From: Nilaparvata lugens
Taxonomy: Eukaryota > Arthropoda > Insecta > Hemiptera > Delphacidae
Assembly (NCBI RefSeq): GCF_014356525.2
Contig: NC_052504.1
Location: 59,213,137 to 59,277,136 of the forward strand
Direction of reading: 5' to 3'
DNA length: 64,000 nucleotides
Positions within the stretch are counted from its first letter, which is position 1; the number at the start of each line of letters is the position of its first letter. Under the pieces are notes generated by a model. The model was not told where the DNA came from, made no database searches, and was given only the letters and a program-made list of their open reading frames with translations. Of the stretch, positions 25,071 to 37,744 are shown piece after piece. The position numbers and the translations under genes were made by a program.

Positions 25071-25440
25071 ACAGTATGTACAAAAAAGAATGACCCAATT
25101 TTGAATAGCTATATTTATTAGGAAGAAGGGCTTAACACTAACAAATTGCATATTAAAATACTCACAAAATATTGGAGTTAACGAAAATGCATCATATATG
25201 TTCAATATGTCCTCCATTGGCTGCACGGACGACATCTAGTCTGTAGCCTTAATTCATCCCAAACTAAGGTGTCTTCTGTCACTGAGGCTACAGCCGCTGA
25301 TAATTCCCTGATATGTCCCCTGACATAACTCCATGCGATTTTTTCCTGTGGAGATATGTTAAACAACATGCTTACGTTCCTCCCTTACCTCGTGACATTG
25401 ATGAACTAAAAACCCGTATTATTTTTTGTACACACAGTAT
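25071..25440 (+). mobile_element. Internally deleted mariner-like element with transposase C-terminal remnant
   Basis: The frame across about 25309-25425 reads SPDITPCDFFLWRYVK, then PPLPRDIDELKTRI. This matches the SPDLxPxDFFLWG block around the third catalytic acid of mariner/Tc1-type transposases and the typical sequence after it. The ends acagtatgtacaaaaaagaa and (inverse) atactgtgtgtacaaaaaat form an imperfect terminal inverted repeat. Only about 370 bp remain, so it is non-autonomous. Confidence 0.6.
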
Positions 25441-26127
25441 AAAATTTGAATTCAAAAGTACTTATTACAAGTAATGAAGGTATGGAGTAGGGAGTAGATA
25501 TTCTTGAACCTTTTCCAAAATCGTTACTCATTTTGTATTCTTCCTCGGAGGAATTTTGTGACCTCTTAATTTCCTCTCCATAAGAAACCTTCTCCACTTT
25601 TGATTTTTCGCATCATCACGGTTACATCAGAGTTCACATTGTCACCAAGTTTGGGCACGCTCGAAAGTTACAGTGCTTATGAACTTGTGTCGTTGAGCAG
25701 TGTATCGTTCACAGCACGACAACAAAGAGCGAGATGAAAGCGCGCCTCTTGATGACAGAGTGGGGTATCAAACTTCTTCAATTCTCCGAGGCTAATTGAC
25801 TCATTGTATCGACAGTTTATTGTTCCACAACGACCGGAAGTGGGCCAGAAGAGATCGTTGCTTTTAATGACGCGAAGAAGACGTTTAGGAAGTCGTCGAA
25901 GAGCAGGAAGGATGAGGAAGTGATACTCAATTATTATTGGCCGTTATGATTGGTAAAGAGAGTGAGTGTCTGTGACAGAGTGAGAGAGACTGATAGAGAG
26001 AAAGAGTGAGTGAGGCAGATAGAGCGCGAGAGAAAAGTCGTTTGAGAAGGCGACGTTGAAGCTGTACCGCTGTAGCTTCATTCGCGCGGCGTCACTCTGA
26101 TCTGAGTCGCATAATTATTGTGCCGCG

Positions 26128-29100
26128 ATGGCAGCGCCGGGATGCATGGACAGATGGGCCGGGAGGACAGCCGTCGTGACGGGAGCCAGTTCCGGCATCG
26201 GAGCCGCGGTTCTCCAGCTGTTGGCCAAGAATGGAGTCAACGTCGTCGGTCTTGCACGCAGGCATCAACGGGTGCAGGTAACAATCTCAAACAATTTCCG
26301 ATTAGAATTATATCAATATTATTTAAGATGTTTGATTGCAATTTTTTAAATTATTCAGTGAGTTATATCAATTTCATGATTGTAGATAAGAATAACTTGA
26401 AAGTTCATACTTTTCCAGTTGCATCCCATCATATTTTTATATGTGATTTAAATTATCGATTCTAATTTTTTTGTAATGTTCGATGACAAGAATAAAGATT
26501 GATTGATTGATTGATCGATTATATTTTTCAAAATCGTTGACAGTATTCATTTTAAATTTGTTACATCTAATAATACTATATATTATAGTTGCTAATGTTT
26601 GCAATTTGTCAACAGTCTATAAGCTTGAGCTTCCATGATACAATAACCTATTACACAACAACTTGATAAAATTACAATTAGACTTCTTCTAAACTTATAA
26701 TATTTTCATTTTTAATAGATGATATTGTTTCATGTAAATTAACAAGTATTACTTTGAGAACTACGATAATAGGAAAGCGATTGGTTTTGTGGTACCGTAA
26801 CAAAATCCTGATAAGCAATCGATAAATTAAGTTAAGCTACATGCGCCTGCTACTCCCGTTATATTTGAGGGCGGTAATGACTTGAGATGAACTCCTCTAA
26901 ATACTATTTTTGAGTTCCCGGTAGTTCGGAACCCACTTAGAGCTCCACTCATCTCTCATCATCATCAGTGTCATTACCCACGCACAAGCCTAGAGCTCAT
27001 GTGGGGATGTGCGCATTATCATCAGCAAAAAAAAAACAAAACTTTCAATAGTCTTGAAAAAATGTCATTATAAGCCAATTCCATTGGTTATATTCACACC
27101 AGATATTCAGATATGTATTCAGATATTGGGCTGATAGCCCAAAATTCTAAAAGTTGAATTTTTCTTTATTTGTCCTTTCTTCAATTTTGTTACAATGAAC
27201 TCTTAATTTTTCTGAATCAAGTAATAACATATTTAATTTTATGAGTGCGTCATGATAATTTGATTATTTTCATGAACATTACTTTCTTATCAGAGTAATA
27301 AAGGTTTCGTGTCGCTGACAGCATTCACCAACGTTGCCACTTTGGCTCATCTGCAGTAAATAAAACTTGAATTTATCATGATAACATAGCATATTTTGTA
27401 ACAACTTGCACACATGGGTGTGATCTTTGCATTCAAATGATTCTTTGTATGTTTAGTGATCTCTTCGAAGCAGGAAGCGCTCAAAATTATTGTACTCGCT
27501 ATATATCAGAATATCTGAATACCAAATTACTTCTGTACCACCTGCCAGACCGGATAACGTGAAAATTGCATGTCAGTGTTATCAATGTGCTCCTACATTT
27601 AATTTAAATATGGAACAGTCCTACATAAACGATTTTATTCAACCTTCGTGAGAGAATAGTTTTACAATTTGAATACAGAGGTGGACAAATTAATGATTTC
27701 GAAACTTCTAGCTCACCAGTTGTCAGAAATTACATAGGCTCAATCATCACCGTAGAATTGAACAATCTTAATTTTTCTAAGTTTACTCTGCCATGATCAA
27801 TGACATGGAATTATCCAATCGAAAGCATTATTCAGACGTGATTTCGTTCTGGAATAAAAGGAAACTAATTCTGTTACGACTTATGTTCAATAAATGTTCT
27901 CAGTAGACGGAAGGAATTGAGTTCACCTTCTAATAAGCTTCTCAAAATAATTTCGAATTAACTCACTTGATATATTGCAAAATTGTCTCCATTAATAACG
28001 ACGATATTTCATTAATTTTTTTTAAATACTGTACCGGTATTTTTTATATTTTCTCCTACGGTACCCAATATTTTCTATTTTCAAAGCCGACAGCTCTCAT
28101 CATTGAGCTTTGTTTCTGCACTAGAAAAGCTGTTTCAACCTACACTACTCTAATTTCTCAATTATTTCTCTAGACTTCCGTCCCACAGATCACCAATTAT
28201 ATCGAAAACATAAAGACCAATCAAAGAATGGCAATAAACCGATTGTGGCAGACATGTTATGAACAATCCACTTGATTCTCATCAGTTGAGACAACTTTTA
28301 ATGAAGCAGCAGCAACTAGGTACTCACTTGCTCTGAAGGCAACTACGAACTTACCACTTGGTTCAAGTCCGAAGTAGCTCTGTGGCCGACAATTAACCAA
28401 AGGCGAAGCCAGTGGAAACTGGATAAACGGATAAGCGGCGTCGGAATGAGCGGTCTGAGCAACCGACCCAAATGAGATTACCCCAGAGCCAGAGAGCCAA
28501 GTGACGAGAGAACGGTTAGCTGTCAGTTCCTGCTAAACTGACTTCACTTAGTTACCGGCTCTTCTTGCACTATTCTCTGCTTCTTAGACAAAATAATCGT
28601 GTTCCGAAAGAAAAACTAAGGCATGTGATTTTTCCCTCTGGAATGCTCTGATCACATTCTCCAACAGAAATACCTCTAAATGACAATGAAATCCATCATT
28701 GTAATAAAATGTCTTGCATGAAATGCTATGAAAGTATACTGTGTATTATTCTCTTCATAAATATTGGATAGAGATTGTTTGATATAACTTATTATTAATG
28801 AAACGGTCCTTTTGAACTGAGCGATGGCTATAATTTTTCCTCCATGTGAGAATGAAAATATTCTTTAATACACACTACCTATTCTTTCTTATTCGATTGT
28901 ATCTCATAATGGCATTATTCTTAATATCCACCTATGTATGGTCTTGTTATCACTATAATGGTCTTATTAATCTCCTCCTATTACGCTGATTCCGACGCTG
29001 GATAATCAAGTTTCCCTACAAATTTCAGTCCGAGACTTGAGTTATGAGGAAAATGACTTGTAGAGTAAGATGAAATTATAACAAACTCTACAACGTTGAA

Positions 29101-32100
29101 CGTTCTATAATCAAACCATACTAGCCTCAAAATAAGAGAGCTCCATTTGCAACCTACCTACTGGTATTATTATTTGTATTAGAAGTGAGTAGGCCTATAG
29201 GCTATGGGTGAGTGTGGAGATCGAGTTAACCCGACAACCGATAAGAGTTAAGCAGCTTATCAAAGCTATTACGCCCCAACAAACTTCAATTGAGAACTAG
29301 AATAATGAGGAAAAACTTCGGGCGAAAATTTGCTGCTTGCAGAATTTAGGAGTTTTGGATAGTCTCCATGAAATAGATGAATATAATGTGTTATTCAGGC
29401 AACCATAGGTCAAAAAAACAATGTGATCAACATAAATTTGATGCTGTTAAAATAAATCACTTTGATTCAGCGTTATCAAGTATTCTTGAATAACTATTTT
29501 CTGTGTTGTTGTGAAGTTGTGTAGTTCACTAGAGATTGATAATGGTGTAATAACCAAAACTAGTATCTCAAATATTATTTCAATATATTAGAGCCTTTGA
29601 CAATATAAAGTACGGTAGTTTTCATTCAATATTCTGGTATATCGAAATTTAGGCTACTCCCTGCCTCTAATATAATTTATCTTCTACATTACTTCAGTAC
29701 GCTAGTAATTACCAGCTTTTCTAGGTTCAAAATTTAGGTTTCAATTCTAGGTTTTCAACACCAACTCCATCATTATAAAACCCTTTCAATTATACTTCTA
29801 TTAAACTCTACCGGTATTACTGCAAGCAAATCACTCAAGTAACGAATCCATTCGAATGAGTAGGCGTCGCTTGATTTGGATAGAGGTAAACATTTTTCAA
29901 TTGTAAAAGTTGAGGATTGAAACCTCAAAAAATGATCTTCAATAAGCTGGCCTTGCACTGACAGCTGACATGACCTGCGATTGTCGGCGATCAATAACTG
30001 TCAAATACAGCTCCAAGCATTTTAAATCACTTTCCATATGACTCTTTCGGAAATGGCTCCAGTCATATAACCTACTGTTGACAGAATCCTGCCTATCACT
30101 CTCGTTTTTAACTGTGTCACCACAATAAATCGCATTTGGATGTTTGAGTGTATAGGGGGTTTGCAGTGTCACTACAATAAATCGTGGCAGCTTGGTCCAA
30201 AAAATAGGGTTTTCCAATACTCCTTTTTCTGAATATTTCAAATGTCTATATTTCAAATACAGCTTTGTGTCTGGGGCCTGATTCATCAAAGTTTAGAAAT
30301 ATTGTAGTATAATAACACATCATAGTTATTATTGCATAGCTTGACGGAAAACATGTACATATACGTGTTACAGACTTCCACATTTCCATAAAACATTTCA
30401 CAGTAATATATAATGATACCTTTCTCTGTTGGTTCAATGTGAGAATGCGATTATTCTTGTTGAATGATAAAACATTGATGAGAGCGAATGGATTCGGAAA
30501 TGTATGGGGTTGAGTAGGATGTGGGTAAGGAAAGACGTGGAAATCTCATAAATATATTGTAATGCTTGTTATGTGTTGCAGGAAATGGCTGAAAGACTGA
30601 AAGGCGAGAAAGGAAAAGTTCACGCTTTGAGAGCAGACATAACAAAGGAGGATGAAGTTGTCACTGCCTTTGAATGGATCAGGAAGAATCTCGGAGGCGT
30701 CGATATTCTCATCAATAATGCAGGCGTCACTTTCAAGACTAACATTACAGGTGAAGATAATATGATTTCAGAAGGATTCGAAGCTTTTTTAACCTCAGTT
30801 TAATGCTTTGAAATGATAAATCTTGAATTTTTTGATCTTTCACGAAGTACAATGTTCATGGCGTGTTAGATCATTGTGATAACATAATATTAGATTTATC
30901 ATTTTTCATTCGATCTTCACCCAAAATGATGATCTACTTATTCAAGTAAAATAGTAGCAATAAGCTGTAATTCTGATTATAAACATTGAAGAAAGCCTAT
31001 AATCTTCATTAGAGGCGGGGTTAACGGTTGAGGTACAAGGTTTCTTCTACCCCTAAAAACTTTGACGAATTACGAATCGAAGTGGATTCTTTATCAGTCA
31101 TTCAAGTGAAGTCCAATATATATGATTAGGGTGGGCACACACCAGTTAGTCAAGACAAGACAAGACACGTTTAGTCACAATACTTCACATAGTTGCTTAT
31201 GAAGACACGTCTAATTGCAATGATTAATCGGTGTGTGTTGCTTCATAAGCAACTATGTGAAGTATTGTGACTAAACGTGTCTTGTCTTTTCTTGACTAAC
31301 TGGTGTGTGGCTAGCCTAAGTTTGCACCAATAATTTTTTTTTATTGTATACAATATTATAAAAGTAGCCTACGTTCATTGGGAATTTATATGTGTAAATT
31401 CAAGTAGTATCATTTCTCCAATGAGCAATTTTATCCAGTATGAAAGGTTTTTCTGATCTGTAATTTAAAGCTTCTGATTGAAACTCAAATTCTAAAGAAT
31501 AAAAAACCATGATTGATCTGATCTTTATGAAAAGTGCTACGCATCAAACACAAAGTTAAATTAATATAACTTATTTGAAATGTATTGAAATTATGTTAAA
31601 ATTATGGATAAAATGATTTATATGTGTTTAGATGGTGAAGTTCAGCATTGGAGGATGATGTTTGAGCTGAACGTGATCGCACTTGGAACTTGCACAAGGG
31701 AAGCGCTCAAGTCGATGAAAGCGAGGAATATGGATGACGGGCACATCATTAATGTTTGCAGGTAAAGAAACATGAAACTAATGACTTCATATATCCTCTA
31801 AACGACCAAATTGCTTATACTTAATGACTCCAATTAAAATATCGGGAACATGTCTCCATGATTTTCACTTGTAAAACGTGGATTCCAAGAAGTTTATGGA
31901 ATCCCGAAATACTTTCAGCCACCTCCAATAATTTCATACTTGTGTAGCCCAATAATTTATTTAGGAGAAATGTCATCAATTAGCTTGTCTATGAACTGAT
32001 TTTTGAGAATTTCATGTGTAATGCAGATGTTATGTAACAAAACTTGGAATTCCTATAGTTATTTAAATAACTGTCTCCTATAAGGAGAGCCGGTACCGTC

Positions 32101-35100
32101 ATTCAGCAATGAATCGATCCTAAACTCATTAAGTTTGATTTTTCATTCGTATTTTGTTCACAATAATTAATTGAATTAAGGGAATTTCAAAATAATTTCT
32201 TATTACTAGAACAACTTCTGTAAGCAGAAACCATTTTGTTCGTCTTAAATAATAAAATTATTAACTTTAAATATTTTAAATTATTATTGTCTTTTCATGA
32301 GACTTCATATGAAGGATTCATAGGCTTCTATTGAAACATCGTGATAATTCTGTAGTTTATAGAATATTATCACAAATTTTACAATTGTACTTATCAAGAT
32401 TGTTTTCCTATTGTCCCCTCTTTATCTCTTCTAATATCTCTATCAAGTTACCCCTATAATCTGATTCTGATCGTTGTCATTCTGTTTAAAGGGTAGCTAT
32501 CACCCTGGTAAATGCCTCTTTGCCGAAATCTGCCGAATCCCGGCGCGTCTCTTGCACGTTTAAGGTTGAATCGATTTTAATCTATTCGAACCCTCGTTAA
32601 AGCAGGCAGAGAGCCTAGAGCGGCAGCGGCCGACAGGCGACAGACATATACAGTCAGATTCAGTCTAATCTGTCAGCATTCCCTTCGAGTAACAGCAATG
32701 CTCACCATTGAAACAATGCTGACATACAGTAAGAATTACAATATTCTGTCAGAATATCTCACGAATGACATCAATGTTTCCCGTTAAACTGATGCTGACA
32801 GTTTGAAGTGAATGTGACAGTAGGTCTGCATCCTATTTGCCGGAGAGCACTAATCGACCGTTGCAAATCCACGTCTGAGGCTCTGAGTGGGTCGGTCGAT
32901 AGTCTGAGTTTGACTGCCAGCCTATTCTCACAAATAGAAACAGCCCCTCCTATTCCAGCTTGAGATTGCTGATAGTTTGGCTTGTGAAAACTTGATTGTA
33001 CTATTGGATTTGGATTGGTTTCTGTGAATGTGATTTGAATTGTAACTGTGATTGTGATTTTAAAATTCAATTGTGACTTGGGTGACTGTGTAGTTCAACT
33101 AATAATTGATAATGAATAAGTTGAACTATTGAATTTATTACTAGAAATAACGATATCTGCTCTAGATCAACATTAAATCTGGGAAATGATTTTCGCATGA
33201 GATTCAATAGTAAAAATGTAAATGCTAATCCAGAATATTGAAGTAAATTTTAATAAAATTTTTGATAAAATGATGCAAGCTCATTGAGGTGGCTTGGAAC
33301 CTCCTACCTACCTTAGCCGCGGAATATGTCGATGCCGTGCTCAAACGAGAAAAAACTTGATCGAGGTCTTAGGTCTATGAAAATTGATAATCTAGAATGA
33401 GAAATAAGTAAAAGAAGCTCTTTTATTGTTTTTCCTATTATTTATTATTGGTAGACATCATTTTTTTAAATATATTTCATTATACATATTATTTTTCCGA
33501 ATTATTGGCAATTTATTTTCACAAAATAATGTAATTATTTCCAAAAAAAGAAAATATACATTTTTAATGGAAATTTGTTTATTTCAGTTGAATTAATTTT
33601 GATTTAATTTCAGAATAACTAATCGAACAAGAAATAGAATCCAAATTTCTTTGATTAATGATAGTCTACTGTAGCCTATGTGGAATGAATTTTCCCTTAA
33701 ATGAATGGATGATGACGCTCAGCATTGCATTGCACATTGCTTGATGCAATTGATTAGTGTTGCAGGTAACAGGCTCCCTCAGAGGATGGGTAATTTCGTC
33801 TATTGTTCAACCAAATATGCAGCAAAAGTTATAACAGAAGGACTTCGACTGGAATTGGCACAGAAGAAGTCGCATATAAAAGTAACGGTAAGAGTAAAAT
33901 TAATAAAAGCCTTATCACTATCATATTCAAATATCGAACACCGAGCTTCGCTCGTTATTTTTATTAATTATTGATATACAGAACAGAATATTCTTTGAAA
34001 TGATCGTGCTCATTTTACAGCTGGCTATACGTCAGCTTATGAGTTTCGGAGATGAGATATTTTAATTTTCCACAGACGCACTATTTTATCATCCACAGAC
34101 GACGAAAGTCTCAGCTGTTTTTCCAAGGATTAATTATTATCCTTTTAATGTCGTTCAGCGAGTTTTCCCAGGGGTGAGACGTAGTGCAATCGAATTTTTA
34201 TATCATAAACCTACTATGTTCCAAATTTCGTGAAAATCGTTAGAGCCGTTTGCGAGATCCGTTGGACATAAATAGTCATAAATAAATAAAATAACCGGCA
34301 AATATAAAAATATATACAGATATTATACAGAAATTGCTTGCTTAATATAATAAGATTATTGGTGAGTGAGAATGTAAAGTCTTGTCATTTCAAAAAATTG
34401 AAATCTATGAAGCCAATCCAACAAAAACTTTAATTTTCAGAAAACTGAGAATTGATTATTTGATTGTATTCTAATCCATAGAAAAATCAAATTCTCAATT
34501 CAACTTTATCATAATGAATGAGTTGAAACAATTTTTGAAAGAAATTCTACATTGGGCAGCTCTTACTTGCTCTCAGTGTAATAGAAACTCTCTTCTATTA
34601 TTTTTGTAATCTTTTACAATTTTTCTTCGGAAAACTTATATTTTTATCACTCCATTTATTCATTCAATTCAATAATAATTTACTCACCGTATTGATTTTT
34701 CTCTCAAGATTGTAGGTATTCTATCTTCTGATTATCTTGTTCTTATTTTCCTCTTGAAAATTATAATTAGCCTAATATTTAATTTGATTGAATGACTACA
34801 TGATCAATATTCGTTATGATTTAATAAAAAATAATACTGTCAATGGAAGCACAACGTATGTGATTAAGTTAGAATTCAAAGCCGCGAAAATGTCTTCTAA
34901 TCATCTCCACAAATAGAATAATTGAGATTAGTGGAGACAAAGAGACTGAACACAGAGTGATGGAATAAGTTTAATTTATGCATCAAATCAGAGACTGAGT
35001 TGAAAGGTAGGCTTCCCACGTGTATTGTGGGAGATTTCAAGTTAAATACGGGGATTATTCCTGCTTCGCATGTATTATCGTCAGACGAGCGAAACTTTGC

Positions 35101-36531
35101 CGTGACTAAGTTGATATCTAATGAGAATTTAAGTTTGTTAGAGTTGGGACTGAGTCATCGGTAAAAGCTTTCTGAGCTTAGTGAGATGAATTGTTCCCTC
35201 ATTTAGAAAACAACGTTACATAATCTCATTTGCTGTTTTGTAAGTGTAATAAGTTATCACATTTAATATTCATGTAGAACATGGCTGTAGTCTTTTTAAT
35301 TCCTTGGGCACTTTTTGCTTCAAAAATGTGGAGAATATCAAATGGTGGCATTCAGAAAGTTCGCTTTATTTTCAAGTGTCAGTGTATCACACCTAATCCG
35401 TTTCGATAAATCCGTTTGAGCCGAGGTGATTAGAATATTATTGACATTTTCTAATCACCTTGATTGGATCCAATAATATTGATATTTTGCCATCAACTAT
35501 ATTGTCATGTCATAAGGTAGCATATAAAATGACAATTGTCATATTAAATCATAGGCAAGGACTCCTGTTCTATGATTTATATTTACATTTCCCCACCAAA
35601 ACATGGTATTGAACCTAATTTTTGGATGTTAAATAATGAACACTTCTATTAAATCTCAATCAATACTTTGTGGGTTTAGACTACACATTTGAGCACTCCT
35701 TTGCACTGAAATATGGGTACTCTACTCTCACACTGATAGTAAGGAAGTACAGGGAACAGCTACTTATGCGATATGGAGTGCAAAAACAAGTAACGTGCTC
35801 TTTCCATTAACTACAGGTAAAATCTGTTATTTAAAAGTTAGGATTCAGCAGACTGTGAAAATAAACGCCCTTATGGTTCAGTATAATCATAGAATAGGAA
35901 TGAAGAAATTAATTTATTCTGTAAGGTATAATATTCATACTTGGTCAATGTTATGGTGTAATGCATAGAACGACCATGGCTTAGGCTACTTCATAGATGA
36001 ATTATTATTATAGTTTCGTGGTTTTTTATCTGTATTTTGAGGAAAATGAGTTTACATAGTTTGTGACAGGCACTGTCCAATCTGCAATATGCGAGAGGAG
36101 GAAACACCAGAACATTTTATAGCTTTGGTTATGATTGCATGTGTTAAAATATTCTATCTTCATCTTTTAATATCGAATGCTATTTTCTATCATATAAGAT
36201 TTATTGTCTCCATGCTGTTATTTATTTTGATTATTCATGTACAACCAATTTGTATGAGCCAAGGCTCGTGAACAAATAAAATTATCATTAATTTATTTAT
36301 AGTTTCGTGGTTTTAGAACTGATTTTACACGTGTTAGAGGTTGCTCAAATGTATTCAGAACCAGTAATTTATTTGCAGAACCTCAGTCCCGGAGTGGTTG
36401 ATACAGAAATATTTGATGTGGGAGGATGGACCGCAACCCTGGCCGGGGCTTTCGAGTCGGCCCCCAAACTCAGACCAGACGAGGTCGCTGATGCAATTGT
36501 CTATGCTCTATCAACGCCACCTGGCGTACAG
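26128..36531 (+). CDS. SDR gene D (farnesol dehydrogenase/DHRS11-like), five exons found, last exon not located
   Basis: Classical short-chain dehydrogenase/reductase. Exons: 26128-26277, 30582-30750, 31632-31761, 33758-33887 and 36379-36531. Motifs: TGASSGIG (cofactor loop), ARR (NADP preference), LINNAG, DDGHIINVCSVAG with the catalytic Ser, YCSTK as YxxxK, and PGVVDTEIF. Two in-frame ATGs start exon 1. The first (26128, MAAPGC...) has G at -3 and +4; the second (26146, MDRW) gives the 44-codon exon 1 found in C and E. For exon 4 the acceptor ttgattAG before 33758 was chosen: it gives the family 130 nt and keeps the catalytic Ser, whereas later AGs at 33765 and 33772 lose phase or the Ser. 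The expected short last exon (like IADVTVRP...) was not found in the 20 kb downstream, so the 3' end is open. Exon 1 sits in a GC-richer, GA-repeat-bearing 5' region (about 25960-26280). Confidence 0.88.
26900..27035 (+). mobile_element. Eroded SINE copy (intron 1 of gene D)
   Basis: The 3' part cattacccacgcacaagcct, tcatgtgggg and an A-run tail parallel the SINE at 16414-16589 (cattaatcacgcacaagc, tatgtgggc, A-run). The tRNA-like head is degenerate. Confidence 0.45.
31126..31319. mobile_element. Long-hairpin MITE (intron 2 of gene D)
   Basis: Arms 31136-31204 and 31241-31309 are near-perfect inverted copies of about 69 bp (cacacaccagttagtcaaga at the tip; cttatgaag next to the loop) with a roughly 36-nt loop. 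Weaker pairing extends to ttagg...cctaa at the outer ends. Non-coding. Confidence 0.75.
32480..32960. other. GC-richer island in intron 3 of gene D
   Basis: A stretch with CpG-bearing words (cccggcgcgtctcttgcacg, agcggcagcggccgacaggc) inside an AT-rich intron. It contains several copies of gtcagcatt/aatgctgac. It could be an enhancer, an unrecognised exon or an old insertion; nothing in the sequence decides. Confidence 0.3.
33937..34372 (+). repeat. Dispersed repeat (copy 1), intron 4 of gene D
   Basis: Begins near accgagcttcgctcg and ends near ttgcttgcttaatataataa. Its 3' two thirds reappear in inverted orientation at 63628-63895, sharing for example tcacgaaatttggaacatag (seen inverted) and the words for taaacctactatg and ccgtttgcgagatccg. 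No coding content. Confidence 0.6.
36009..36314 (+). mobile_element. 5'-truncated LINE fragment with zinc-knuckle remnant and 17-bp target duplication
   Basis: TATAGTTTCGTGGTTTT occurs at 36009-36025 and 36298-36314. The 272-bp insert reads RHCPICNMREEETPEHFIAL followed by a C at CCHC-like spacing, as in the zinc motif after the RT in jockey/R1-type elements. It ends in an A/T-rich tail containing AATAAA. It lies 65 bp before exon 5 of gene D, so its right duplication borders the branch-point/acceptor region. Confidence 0.65.
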
Positions 36532-36715
36532 GTAAACCACCATACACCACTGCTGCGTCAATATTGCTCGCGCATCTATTTATTATGTATTGTGGATTCC
36601 AAAACTATCATAATCATAATAAACACGCGTTTGTAAAGTATTTGTTGCATTTAATAGTATTAAATTGAGTTTCAACTCGTGTTGAGTCTTATTGGGTAGA
36701 AATTATCCATGAGTT

Positions 36716-37000
36716 ATTGACCGAGCGAAGTGAGGTCTAAGATTCAAGTCGACGGTTTTGCATTTCTCTCTATGTTTATATTTTTGTTCATATTTATGTG
36801 TATATGTTCCGCATTTAAGGCGAGACGCGGCAATAGATTCTCATGAAATTTGACATGTATGTTCCTTTTTGAATTTCACGTCGACGTGTATATAAGGCTT
36901 TTTAAATTTTGCATTTCAAGGATAATACAAAAGGAACAGGTGTCTTCTTCGATCGCCAATATTACCGTAAGAGTCAGACTATAGAATTATTCAACTCAAA
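36716..37000. repeat. Dispersed repeat with gagcgaagtgaggtctaag motif
   Basis: Starts gttattgaccgagcgaagtg and contains ttcaagtcgacggttttgca and atttcacgtcgacgtgtata. It resembles a family I associate with planthopper genomes (from memory). Non-coding. Confidence 0.4.
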
Positions 37001-37219
37001 TCAGCTGTCGACTGGATTATCAATTGCATGTAATGACGTATGCAATGACGCATGCAATTAACATCTCAAAGTAACTTGGTAAAAAAATCAGCTGTCGTGT
37101 GGACTATTAATCGCATGCGTCATTGCATGCAATTTTTATGCAGTATTAAATGCACTATCAATCGCCTGCAATGACGCATGCAATTATAACTATGTACCTA
37201 GAATGTATTCTAGGTACAT
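37000..37219. repeat. Cluster of GCATGC-containing repeats and a 28-bp hairpin
   Basis: Two direct units start at aatcagctgtcg (about 37000 and 37088), each followed by gga-tat-aat and gcatg words; gcatgcaatt and its inverse recur. At 37192-37219, ATGTACCTAGAA, TGTA, TTCTAGGTACAT forms a perfect 12-bp stem. Confidence 0.6.
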
Positions 37220-37744
37220 TGGTACCTCTCTCGACCTTTATTATGCTTTCAACACGGGATGACCTGTTGTCAGTATGTCTTGAAGGAAATAAGCTTTTGA
37301 AGTTAGCATTTTTGATACACCAAACCCAACAGCCATTAGCCGCTTTCACACCAATATATCGCCAACACGACATACAAACAGGATTTACTCTAATGGACAG
37401 TATAAGAGGAGGCTGTGGTTTAAACCTGCGCGAGGTCTACTGTTCACAGAGCTACTAGTTATATTTTTCACAAATCATGAAAGACTATTTCCTCTTGTAC
37501 CTTATCTTGATCTCCTGTTGATCTGCAGTAAATTACTTGATTATTGTTTGAATATTGAACGATCAACAATCTATTACTTAATTTAGAAATTGGAAATATC
37601 ATAAAGCAAAGCTCCTATTGGCTCTATGTAGTAGGCTATAGGTCTACGGAATTCGACTGAGTTCATTTTCATGGTTTGTGATGTTTGGTGGAGTTATCAA
37701 TGCTCCTGCTCTTGATCTAAAGTAATTGTTCCTGTTGTAAAGAC

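Noticed and set aside
29939..30289. 116-codon minus-strand frame
   Set aside because: Overlaps an imperfect tandem duplication (gtgtcac-acaataaatcg twice, about 52 bp apart); no motif, likely chance.
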